From Henricia sp. BOLD:AAB3569 (lineage: Eukaryota; Echinodermata; Asteroidea; Spinulosida; Echinasteridae), in assembly GCA_037783545.1 (NCBI GenBank), contig JBBELK010000540.1, positions 434,001 through 498,000 on the forward strand: a stretch of DNA of 64,000 nt, read 5' to 3'. The notes below the pieces were generated by a model. It was given only the letters and a program-made list of their open reading frames with translations, had not been told where the DNA came from and did no database searches. The first letter of the stretch is position 1; every line of letters starts with the position of its first letter. Both the position numbers and the translations under genes were made by a program. This document shows positions 10,360 to 20,936 of the stretch, piece by piece.

Positions 10360-13300
10360 ATGAGAAGTATGGACGTGGAGGCGATTGTGCAGACCATTTT
10401 TGGCTTGTTTCGGCGTTACGGCTCACTCAGTGGGTTATTTGGGAGATCCAATAACGCAGACTGAGCACATGGTGCAGTGTGCAATGCTTGCTGAACAAGA
10501 TGGCAGTCCAACTCAGGTGCCGTTTCATATGTCCTCGGGCTACCATATTATTATTATTGATCACAATCAAGCAACCAAAAAGAACCAGTTTTGGCTCCTT
10601 TGTCAGATTCCTTATGTCCAACCCTATACCTGGGAGTAAAATTTAAAGAAAGAGCAACGTCGCCGTACGACGCTAGCTTTGTTTTTGCAAACACATGCAA
10701 AAGTAGACTTGCCAAAATTACGTGACGTAAATTCGTTCCCTAGTCACATGTCACACTACGGTGTCCCCGTCGTGCCCAGTGGCGTGCCCAGTATCAGTGG
10801 CGTGCTTTCTAATAACTATGATCCAGTACATTACTTAATGACATAATTGAAAGATTATTTGAGTTTTGGAGATGATTCAGTCATATACAATTAAACTGCA
10901 CGCTTTTTCTGGGACATCTATTACCAAAACCAGCAGTGAAGTCGACTGATGGAGGGCGGAATGGCTCAGGTCGGCTATAATATTGCCGTTGAATTCATTT
11001 TTAAATGAAGCCTTCTGTTTTTTTGTTTTTATCATGTGTTATTATCTGTTTGTATTTTCTTGGTCTGTCTCCCTTGTGGGATGAGAAAAAACACGAAATT
11101 GTAAATTATAAGTAAATTATTATGATTATGAATTTACCAATGTTTGACGAAATAATTTAGTTAGAACACTCAAACAAGAATATGACACCATCAGAGATTG
11201 ATTTTATATAATGCACAATATCCACAAATATTGTATCGTATTTACCCACAAGAATAATAATAATTTTGTTTATTTAATCAAAGCTAATCTGGTCCACACA
11301 CACTTAAGCAAATAATGACACAGCAGCCCTGCAGGTGAAAACAAATAAATTTAGCTACACTTTGTACAGATCACAGAGCAAGGATATAGCTGTTTCCTTG
11401 CCGGCCCTATGTACAGGTAAGTATTATTACAAAATGAGTGGAGATATTTAAAACGTCTTGCCGTAATTTTTAATTTACAACTTATTTTCTTAGAAAAATT
11501 ACGAAATATTAAGGAAGCTAGAATTACATTGTGTAGTCCAAATTGACTCAAATTTCTTAAGCAGTAAATTTCGAATTGAAAAGCTATAAGACACATGTCT
11601 TTCCTTAAGCCCCGTACCTTTCAAAGCGCCCTCTTTTGGAAAGTGAAACCTAATCAATATTGTTTTTTAGTGCCTGGAGACTGAGTAGACGATCGGTGGT
11701 AAAAGTTTTCGTGAATTTTAAAGATTTCTCAGAACCATTTTGATTGTAGTATTTTATACCTAGTCTATAACTAAACACCTCAACAAAAGTAAGTTCCCCC
11801 CTAAACAATTGATTATATCTCCCAAAGTAAATTTCGGAATTACACGAAACTTGGTGTGAATGATTAGTGCAATGCATGGAATGTGCATTTCAAGTGGTGG
11901 GTCTACTGTTATGCATGTATGAGCAGCATTTCAAGGTGAAATGGACACTTTTCAAAAATTGCAAAATGCAGTCAGCAAATTAATCACAATTCTTTTAACA
12001 CATGACAAGTACAATTTTGGTCCTCAGTCTCTTGTGTAACCACCATGATTTTGTAACACATGATAACATCGATCGCGCATATTGTGTCGATAAGACGGGT
12101 GATCCTCCGCTGCAAAAAGGGTAATCCACTCCTGCAGCATCTGGGCCTGGGGAAAGTCCCGGAGTGTTGTTTGATCACCAGTTCTCTGATCAAATGTCCG
12201 CTTCAGGTGATATCCCACAAATGTTCTAAGGGAGATCTGGGGAGTTTGCTGGCCATATCATCCGGTCAATTTCTTTAATCTCTAAAAGCTCATTGCCCAC
12301 TCTTGCCCTGTGTGGACGTGCATTGTCATAAATTGATCGTCTGCAGGGGTAGCAACGTTTGGTCGACCAGTTCTTGGCAAGTCTGCGACAGGTCCAATCA
12401 ATTCGAATTTTTAATGCAATTTTCTTATTTGGCCAGACTTCCATCCTACGGTCTGGTCTCTAACAGGCCTATATGGCAATGGCCCCGTCTTGGATAGACA
12501 TGCGTGGCATTTTCTTAAGTTAAACTGCTTAGTGCAGTCACGGTGCACGAACACCACGATATACTGAAAACCAAAACTTTACTTGTCATGTGTGAAAAAA
12601 ATTAGAAAATTGTTGACTGCATTTTGCAATTTTTGAAAAGAGTCAATTTCACCTTTAAATGCTGCCCATTCATGCATGGCATAAGGTATGGACCCACCAC
12701 TTGAAATACACGTTCCATGCATTGCACTAATCATTCACACAAAATTTCGTGTGATTCCGATATTTACTTTGGGAGATACAATCAATTGTTTAGGGGGGAA
12801 CTTACTTTTGTTGAGGTGTTTATAAGGTAGAATTTTGTACCCTAAATTAACAGTTATTCAATTACTTACTGAGAAACCCTTAATTTTTCTCATTTGCATG
12901 CAAATTAAAAGATGATGTGACAAACAACTTTCAAGAAAAATTAGACGTCAGTGCGTGATTTTGTTGAGAAGATACGCCGAGGAAAGCGTCAGCCTGCAAA
13001 ATTACGAGCGCGCGAATTTAGGTGCCTGCAGGATACATGTATTGAGCTCATGCCAATGACGTCATTTTGGGAGTAAACAATGCCGCGTCGTTGTGGAAGC
13101 AATGTGCGTGCGCGTTGTGTGTCCATAGCGCGCGTAACGCGCTATGATGAGGCTCCCATTGGTGAACTAAACTGCGTTACGCCCACCAGAGACACACACA
13201 AAGCGCACGCACATTGCTTCCACAATGACTCGGCATTATTTGACTCCCAAAATGGCATATTCGCACGTGTTCGAAATGGGTCAATACCAAGCACGATATG

Positions 13301-16300
13301 TGGCAAAGCCGAGGACAGGAGACGGAATATCAGGCCAGGTAGAGCGCGCGACAGACGTTATACATAGACATGAATACAACAAAAGCTTGTTATGGTTGTT
13401 GAGCATGCACTGTATTCAATACATGACTCGAGCTTTTGTTGTATTCATGCCTATGTATAACGTCTGTCGCTCTACCCGGCCTGATATTCCGTCTCCCCAA
13501 AGGGACACCCCCTCCCGCCCTCCCCCCCGCCCCCCATCCCCCCCCCCCCCCCCCGCCCCCCCCCCCCCCCCCCCCGCCCCCCTCCGTAACGCCCTATGCC
13601 TCAACACAATATGAATTCCTACCATATTTTGTGTGTGCATGTTACAGGTTGTCTTAGGAGCTCTCTTCCATGACATTGGACATCTTGTTGGCGTGGCCCA
13701 GGGCAGAGAACGCATGGAGACAGATGGGCTAGTTCTAGGTGTCCCACAGCACGACATTGTGGGTCAACAATTCCTAGAGGATCATGGTATCCCGCGCTCT
13801 GTCAGTGTCTTCACTAAGGGCCACGTGGACGCCAAACGCTACCTCGTGTATAAAGATAAAACCTATTATGAAAGTAAGCTACCTATCAAAAAGTCACCAT
13901 CACCCCACAATCTTAAAGGGCCTGTGACATGCTAAACAACTTTGTGCCTAAGCTTTGCTTCATAATGACGGATTGCTTGTTCAGCAAGACATAGGCCTAC
14001 TATTGTTCGTTTAGATGTAAAATCAATAAAAGGTGGCCTTTTTCAACTTTGAAGATTTGACTGCAATAAATCACAGACAGAGGGCGTTGTTTTGAGTGCA
14101 TCACATAAGGAAGACAGAAGGGAAAAGTTAAGAAAAAGCATAAGACTTCAAGTTGGACTTGTGGCAAATTGCTGCAGTTTCTACCCCCAGTTTTGTCATG
14201 GCTTACAGCAGGCAACATGTAAAACAAACTCAAACAGCCATGGATTACAAAGGTTTCAGGAAAATTTAGAAAAAAGTGGAATCTTTCGTGCACAGTTTAA
14301 TGTGATTTTCCTGTTTGCCTCTTGTGACATCGTGACCTTGGTCATGAATATGCATATTTTCATTAGCATAAAAACTAAAAACCTTTGTTTTAACCCCCAA
14401 AGCAAGCTCCAAATAGGATTGTTATGACTTTAACTGAGTAGAGTGGTTTTAAAGCATATATTTCATTGATAAAAATCCTAAATAAGGGGCCCTTTAAAGC
14501 ACTCGAACAAACCTGTCCTATATGGGTGATTTTACATCCGAAACTGTTGTTACGTATTATAACAAAGTGAGCCGCAGACATTTGCCCATTTTTCCTTTAT
14601 GGGATACTTTCAAGCACCAATCACATAAGGCTTTAGCGAACACTGGCATACTTTTGCCAGAATATTATAAGAAGCGCACTGCTTCACATAGTCTTCCCTA
14701 TATACTTACTCCTTAAGGGGGTTGTAAGAAACATTCCAATCGCGGTTCAAATCCCGGTGAAGCCAAGTTGCTTTTCACTGCATCTAGATTTCCTAAACCC
14801 AGCTGAGGTCCATCCTCCCCACACCCCCTCCCCCCCCCCCCCCCCCCTCCCCCCCCCCCCTCCCCCCATTTGAAATTCGAAAATTTGTATTTTTCATAAT
14901 TTTACAACCTTTCTATATTCAGCATTTTAGACTCTATAAGACTGACTAAAGATACCCAATTAACCCTTTCTAACGAGTGAATATAGAATATACAGCTAGG
15001 GTGGATCAAAAAAAACGAAACCGAGATATTATTGCTAATTGTGACTGAAGTAGGGCACGTATGAATGAACGGGAGATATCATTCTGTTAGGGTGGAATCT
15101 CCTCTTGAAAATGACACCTAAGCATGTCAATCCGGTTGACTGAGCAGTTGTCAATGTTATGCAAGGGTCTAGTTTGGGATTTGCGCCACTTTCTTCAATG
15201 GCGTCCAGTCATGGCCTGAACCATGGCATGGCCTGTTTGGACGATCAAGTATCCATTGGCTAAACCTAAGATGCCTCTGAAGATCGCCAGAAAGCAGTTG
15301 ATGTCTATACGAGCCACAATTCTGTAAGGGTACAACCGAACAAATGTGTTGAACATGGTTAGGGCCAGTCCCGGCTAAACCATTTAGTCTATGACTGCTG
15401 CGTTCTCCCTGCTGCATGCAGGGCTTGTTGAATTGCATTAATGTTCTCGGATTACCGACCAGTTCTCCTTCGCCCAGACCTTGGACTCAACAAAAAACTC
15501 GCTGCATTCCCATGTAGGAAAATGCAGGTTTTTCCCCACCAACATTTTTATCGACATTTTTATCGTCCTTGGCTACTGGATACTTGGTGCGGCGTCCAAA
15601 CAGGCTATGCCATATGCATTAAAGAAAGTGGCGCAAATCCATAACTAGACCCTTGCATAACATTTATCACTGCTCAGTCAACCGGAAACATAATGACATG
15701 ATCAGGGTGTCATTTTAAAGAGGAGATTCCATCCTCACAGATCATATCTCCCGTTCATTCATGCCTTACTTCAGTTACAATTAGCAATAATATGGAGTAA
15801 ATATGACAATTTGATCGTGGGAGAGATTTGAGTAAATATTATCAAGATCATATTCAGGGTTGTGAAAAATCCGTTAAAAATGTGTCCTCTCCAGGACAGC
15901 AGTTAATTGTAATTAACATGTCAACCATGATTGAAATATTTAATGTTAGGTTTGTAAAATTAACAGTACCATTCCTTCTGTGTTTAACAAAATGTCCTCT
16001 CCAGACAACCAATTACGAATCATTACTTCATTGGGAAAAAAAACATGTTAATCATAATGCCACGCTCTGATATTTTAGGAATTATTAGTATACATCCTGT
16101 AGTTTTTAGATCAACAGAGTTTTTGTGAGTTGGACAAGTTTGAAATTTGACTCCCATTTGCCAGTGAGACTGAAAGTGTACACTTATTGTGAAATAGCCC
16201 ATATGCAACAAATGAAGAATCTGGAATATGTGTAAAGATCCGTTTTAAGAATATGAAGACTGAAAGTTCCGTGGATTGAATAAAGTACGCCATCGTGCGA

Positions 16301-16601
16301 TTCCAGAAGATTCTTTGTGAGTTATATCCGTTTGATACGTGCTTATGGAATACATATCCTCAAGCCCCGTTTCTGATGCTCTTTTGTAGAGCTCTCAAAT
16401 GCAAGCAAGATGACTTTGGAGCACCAGGGAGGACCAATGACGGCTGAGGAGGCAGCGCTATTTGAGGCTGAACCACAACATGATGCCATACTCCAGATGC
16501 GACATTGGGACGAAATGGCCAAGGACCCTAACGTTACTATTGAACCTCTAGAGAAGTACCAGGAGATGTGCAGGCAGTTCCTTCAACTGCACGCGGGATA
16601 A
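10360..16601 (+). CDS. PhnZ/TmpB-like HD-domain phosphonate oxygenase, frame break in exon 1
   Basis: Three exons: 10360-10516, 13648-13873 and 16390-16601, splicing in compatible phases (0, then 1). Encoded protein is about 197 residues; bacterial PhnZ is about 190. PhnZ and TmpB are mixed-valent di-iron enzymes that split the C-P bond of 1-hydroxy-2-aminoethyl-type phosphonates. Visible family motifs in order: YLGDPITQTEH, FHDIGH, PQHDIVG, KGHVDAKRYL and WDEMAK. These place His, His-Asp, His, His and Asp at the positions of the metal ligands, and His and Lys at the phosphonate-binding positions. The Glu of the PhnZ YxxE pair is Asp here. The start is the ATG at 10360; a second in-frame ATG is at 10369. 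The N-terminal helix (MRSMDVEAIVQTIFGLFRR) and the YLGDP motif lie in frames one base apart around 10430-10440. An extra G in a GGG run, a sequencing error or a real disabling change are all possible. The exon 1 donor, CAG|GTGCCG, is weak. No PhnY-like partner is in the window. Confidence 0.82.
10517..11769. other. Start of PhnZ-like intron 1, no element recognised
   Basis: AT-rich intron sequence. No coding exon, RNA gene or clear transposon end was found before the Tc1/mariner remnant. Confidence 0.4.
11770..12822 (-). mobile_element. Tc1/mariner-type transposon remnant
   Basis: Long inverted terminal repeats of about 220 bases: AACACCTCAACAAAAGTAAG at the left is inverted as CTTACTTTTGTTGAGGTGTT at the right. 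Between them, the minus strand carries the C-terminal half of a transposase at about 12000-12450. It shows DNARPHRARV, WPANSPDLP and a tail with LQEWI...NHGGYT, the usual Tc1/mariner order. The catalytic Asp of the DNARPHR motif is kept. The N-terminal DNA-binding region and first catalytic Asp are absent, and the frame is interrupted, so the copy is dead. It lies in intron 1 of the PhnZ-like gene, opposite to it. Confidence 0.8.
13080..13230. mobile_element. GC-rich foldback element
   Basis: GTTGTGGAAGCAATGTGCGT on the left is answered by ACGCACATTGCTTCCACAAT on the right, with arms of about 40 bases and a CG-rich centre. Non-coding, within intron 1 of the PhnZ-like gene. Confidence 0.6.
13288..13612. 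mobile_element. C-run repeat with nested foldback
   Basis: This is an inverted member of the family also at 22728-22993 and 32898-33831. It starts with AAGCACGATATGTGGCAAAG, and its interior is an almost uninterrupted C run (about 13520-13580). A second palindrome (about 13309-13497) is inserted after CAAAG. Its arms are GGAGACGGAATATCAGGCC and its inverse, and CAAAG recurs on its far side. The C run makes artificial poly-proline open frames. It ends about 35 bases before exon 2 of the PhnZ-like gene. Confidence 0.6.
13913..14497. mobile_element. TTAA-target MITE in PhnZ-like intron 2
   Basis: TTAAAGGGCC at the left end is inverted as GGGCCCTTTAA at the right. About 585 bp, non-coding. It begins 39 bases after the exon 2 donor. 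Confidence 0.5.
14498..15025. repeat. SINE fragment and C-rich simple repeat
   Basis: About 14735-14770 contains GCGGTTCAAATCCCGGTGAA, a tRNA T-arm (box B)-like sequence, probably a truncated tRNA-derived SINE. A mostly-C run of about 45 bases follows at 14825-14868. No gene is seen in this part of intron 2. Confidence 0.45.
15026..15792. mobile_element. Long-TIR transposon remnant, possibly Tc1/mariner
   Basis: ATATTATTGCTAATTGTGAC at the left is inverted as TACAATTAGCAATAATAT at the right, and the arms run about 190 bases with scattered differences. The minus strand between the arms gives SYRHQLLSGDLQRHLRFSQW, which resembles the helix-turn-helix end of a Tc1-like transposase, but no catalytic region is seen. 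Probably internally deleted. Confidence 0.6.
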
Positions 16602-16962
16602 ATCCGCATGCGCCATCCTAGGCCTAAGTGCATGCTTTTCACACACAGTCCACTTTTAAAAATATCAGATCTGGCGCTGCACGTGTCTAGCAATACAATT
16701 TTGACATTCCTGGCACATCAGGAACAGCCGGCCAAAAGAAATATCATGTTCCTGACAAGTGTTTCTGTTACTTTTTAAGTATACATTATACTTAGCAGGT
16801 TTAACAATGAAATAACACGGCGCACCCATTCGTATTTTTGTTTTCTTAACCGAAGAACCACTTATAGACGATGCTCCCTCTGACGTCAAAGCAAAACCAA
16901 AACATGCCCGGCGTTATGGTTCATTCCATGAGGTTGGGTATATAAAAAATATATATTATACC
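16602..16962. other. 3' flank of PhnZ-like gene
   Basis: Presumed 3' UTR and flank. I see no canonical AATAAA close to the stop at 16599-16601 and no other feature. Confidence 0.35.
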
Positions 16963-17616
16963 TAAGTCACAATTAAAGCGGAGGCCGGGCGGCGTGTGCG
17001 ATTTATAGGCATCGGCCGGCGTGTAGAGGTCGGCGAAAGATCGCGCGATTGGGCGGTCACAGTCACAATTAAAAGTGCCCCGCACGCTGCCATGACGGAA
17101 TGGGGTCGATTTCTTGGCCCGTTTATCGGCCGGTGTACGGCAAGCACTCGTCCGATGTCCGGCAGGCACTCGTCCGATGTCCGGCCGATGTCCTGCCTAT
17201 GTCACTGCGATACCCCGGCCGATGTCTTGCCGATTTCCGGCCGGGCGCCGCCAAGTCGGCCGGGCGCCGCCAAGTCGGCCGGACGCCGGACGGGGCCCGG
17301 CCGGCGTCTGAGCAGCCTCTGGGCGGCGCCTGGCCGATATGTGGATTGTCTGGGTTGTCAAAAATTTGGCCCGGAGCCCGCCTGATGTGTGCGATGCCCT
17401 GCCGGACATCGGCCAGGCATCGACCGATTTATTGGCGATCAGTTTGCGATGCGAAACGCCGCACCAGGTTTTAAGTCCGAGTTAAAAGTAACTCGATGCC
17501 CGCCCGATGCCCAAAAATGACCCGGCAGCCGCAAGGAGTCCCGTGAGGCCCCGGCCGAAAATGCCTAGAAATCCGTCGCAAACTACTCGCAAACCCATCG
17601 CAAGCTAATTGTGACT
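16963..17616. mobile_element. GC-rich inverted-end element with GGCCGATGTCC repeats
   Basis: The ends are TAAGTCACAATTAA and its near-inverse, TAATTGTGACT. The body is extremely GC-rich beside AT-rich flanks and is built from shuffled short words such as GGCCGATGTCC, GTCGGCCGG and GCGCCGCCAAG. A second AGTCACAATTAAAA occurs inside at about 17063. Open frames here are by-products of the repeats. I do not recognise the family. Confidence 0.5.
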
Positions 17617-17974
17617 GTGGTATTACTACGAGTATATTTTGGAGGTCTGTAGTTTTGTTATAATGTGATGTAAATACTTCTATTGCAGTGTAACATGTTT
17701 CTTTATGAAATGAATATACTTACTAAAGTAGCTGCAGGGGCTGGAATGTTAATCATATTTAAGATCTGGTATATTTCACACTTTTTGTACCCAACCTCGT
17801 GCTGGGAATGACCCTTATGCGCATGCATGTTTTACACAAATTTTGTTTAGGAATGAGGTTGCATACCTTTGGCATCATTACCAAACCAAATTTATGGAAA
17901 ACAGGATGCGCGCGCATAACGATGACTAATTTTTAACAGATGGCGCTTTAAATACAAATGGGACATCGTCTATA

Positions 17975-18444
17975 GGGCGCTTTCACAGGGATCAAAAGGT
18001 TACGGGTCACTATTGCTTGTCCTCCAGATCGGAAGAGAACAATAGAGCCACGTGCTTTTCTGCTAGCAGCCACCATCGATATATATACACTGGATGAAGT
18101 ATGCAATTGGCTATACGAGAATTAATTGAAGCCACGCGCCGGCTGCCATTGTACCCCACGAACAATACTTGGCCTAGACTGCTCCCCGGTCCGTGCGATC
18201 GCTTGCATTCCACTTAACACATGTAGACCATGACGTAGACTAGTGAAGACAGTATGACCATGTCTAGGCAATGCATTGTATTAGGTGGCGGACGGTGGCT
18301 TCAATTTTAGACGTCGTTGCTTCATCCAGTGTATATATATATATCGATGGCAGCCACGTCCGTTTCCCCACGTGACTTTATTGTTCTCTCTTGAAGACAA
18401 GCAATAGTGACCCGTGACCTCTTGACCCCCCTGTGAAAGCGCCC
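17975..18444. mobile_element. hAT-like MITE
   Basis: GGGCGCTTTCACAGGGATCA at the left is inverted as TTGACCCCCCTGTGAAAGCGCCC at the right, and the arms continue through GGTCACTATTGCTTGTC. A segment inside (18085-18215) recurs inverted at 54062-54190. The GGGCGCTTTCACA-type end suggests hAT; a clear target duplication was not seen. Confidence 0.6.
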
Positions 18445-20936
18445 ACAACAGCTCATTTTAAAGTCCAGACCGTTGCTCTATTTTAGTGTGTATGCATTGG
18501 TTATCGCTCTTTTTTATTCGTATTAGTTCGGTCCCTTGAAGAGCACTACAATGAGTTTACTGTAATTCTAAAACACGCACAGGTAATATACTGACGTCAT
18601 TTTAGAGAATTTGTCAAGTTTGTCATCATGGATGCTAGAAAACGCATGAAACAAAAATGTTCTCTTGTCTAGCTTTCTGACTGTACTCCAGATTAAACCT
18701 CATACGCAACAAGTACCAAGTAATTCAACATTCAGCTACTTGTGAAATATTTACGTATAATTTATTGAAATCTTCATATCAAGCATAAAAACGTCAAATT
18801 CAGTTAAGTACAGGTGTACTTGATTGATTGAAATTGTACTTAAAATTGATTATGTAGTAGTGTGCAATTGATGTAAATTTCTCAATCTGATGTTTTGAAT
18901 CCCGCATGTATTCAAAATTGTTTTTATTACAGAAATGCCAAAATAAAGCTTAGTTGCTAAAATGTATAGCCCTACTTTAAATGCTTTATAATGCTCTAAT
19001 GAAATGCCTCATTAAAAATAATTTCTAAAATTTTACATTTTTTTCTTTTGGCAAAAATTGGCCCACAGTAAAACTGATAAACAGTTCCGATTTTCATCAA
19101 CATAAGATTTGTTTACTATGTGCGTTTGAAGAAAAATTGAAATCGTCAGTTTAAAATGAGTTAATTGTCTGTCAAAAAATATACCAAGCAAAAATTGTGT
19201 TCAGCTTTGAGCTATGTTTAATATGTGTGTGGTATTAGATGTAGAGCACACCACGCGCCCGGCCGTGCGATCCCCAGTGGAATGGCCAGAGTGAGCGCAT
19301 CAATCGCACTCTTGGTGATTTAAAGTACTGCCAACTGAAGTCCACATACATTGACTGGTCGCTAAAGCTTGCAATACAGTACAGGCTCATTAACATAGTT
19401 CTTGGGGACTCTGCAGATTACTTTGTTATAATAGAAACCTTGTATAAACTGGGATACAAAAAATTAAGGGTGCTCGTATACTATCGAGTTTTGACTGTAT
19501 TGGTTATGTAACCGAGCGAAGCGACAAATGAACTGGACACTCGCTTGGAAATACAGGTCCGACAACTACCGTTTATTGAATTATACATATATGCCCGATC
19601 AACTCACAAATTTACAAGGCAAAAACTACAATCAGGAGAACAAGGACAACAAGGCTACCAGATCGCGATGGGGATCTGAAATGCAATAAAGAATAACTAA
19701 TGAATGCATGTATAATATGAACTTTGTTTGCACCATTAATTATTATACATGTACTATCGGTTCATTTATATAAACTAATTATCAAGTGGTCTAGTGCATG
19801 CTTAAATGAAAATTAACTCTTACTGTTTCAAATTGTATTATGGCGATTATTTAAAATAAAACATTTCAAGCTGTGGCCCAAAATTGTTTCCAGTTATTTT
19901 CAATTTATGCACTTTCAATTCCAAATTACACGTATTCACTAAACTAAACCTCATCATACCTGAAGCACTCTTAAGACTGTAGCTGGAGCAACAGTTTAGA
20001 CAAATGCCACCAGCCACGGCTCCATGCAGTATAGTGTTACATCAACAAGAGGAATCCTGCCAAATCTGCACACCGTCTGTCGTCTCAACATGAACCATTA
20101 TACAAGGAGAACTCGGCAATCAAAGGCAGAAATTTAACTTAGAAAACCCAAAGGCCAAACTCAGAACAATCAGAGAACTAAAATGAATTGCTGCCTACAT
20201 CTTTCCCGGGCGACGGCGAGAGCAAGAATGGGAAGGGACCCGTTCCTGATACAGGACGCCCTCATGGTCTAACGAACGCAAACTATGCCAGGCACCTACT
20301 TTTTTGGAAAGCGCTCCCGAGATAAATATTTTAAAAAAAAATAAAATATATGCACCCTTGTTCTTATAAAGTTCGTGAACAATCGACAACAAAAATTAAA
20401 TTTCTATAGGTCGCTTGGTCGCAGTTATGAACGTTTATGTTCGAGGGTAGGCCTACGTGGACATATAGATATAGCCTCAACTACAGAGTGACACAGCTGT
20501 ACTACGCCCAGAAACTTTGGGAGATGTAGAATGGGTAACAGCCAAATCCAAGCCCACCGTATGGTCATTGTACTATGGACTACAGGCTGTGGTTTAACAC
20601 TAAGGTCAGCTCCTATAAAAAATATTCCGTATAGTATTTTTAAATCTTTTATTTTACTGATGACTTTGTTTTGTTTGTAAAAGACAAAACGTACAACCAT
20701 CTGGCGAGGCTCGCTTTGTCCACTGCAACAAAAAGCTGCCATTCCGAAGTACACTGATACAGTGTTTGAAGACCATCTGACCTTTATTTTGATTAGTTTT
20801 GATACAACCATCCGATTCATTATCCCTAATCATTTTCTTGTATCATTCATAGAATTCTTGGAATCTGCCGAAAGAGATTTTTAATTATCCCTTTGGGATT
20901 GACTAGAACTGACTCCGAGTTAGTTAGCCCAAAGGC
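18445..20936. other. Intergenic between two genes, no gene seen
   Basis: AT-rich sequence with no credible exon or RNA gene. A TTTATT at 20783-20788 is a possible polyadenylation signal (AATAAA on the minus strand) for the racemase-like gene ending at 20937. Confidence 0.4.

Noticed and set aside
13500-13600. CRISPR-like or clustered regular repeats
   Set aside because: Only homopolymer and transposon repeats are present; nothing with regular repeat-spacer structure was seen in the window.
13225-13614. Proline-rich open frames
   Set aside because: Translations of a C run in a repeat element.
16996-17474. Several Arg/Pro-rich open frames of 120-130 codons
   Set aside because: By-products of the GGCCGATGTCC word repeats, open in several frames at once.
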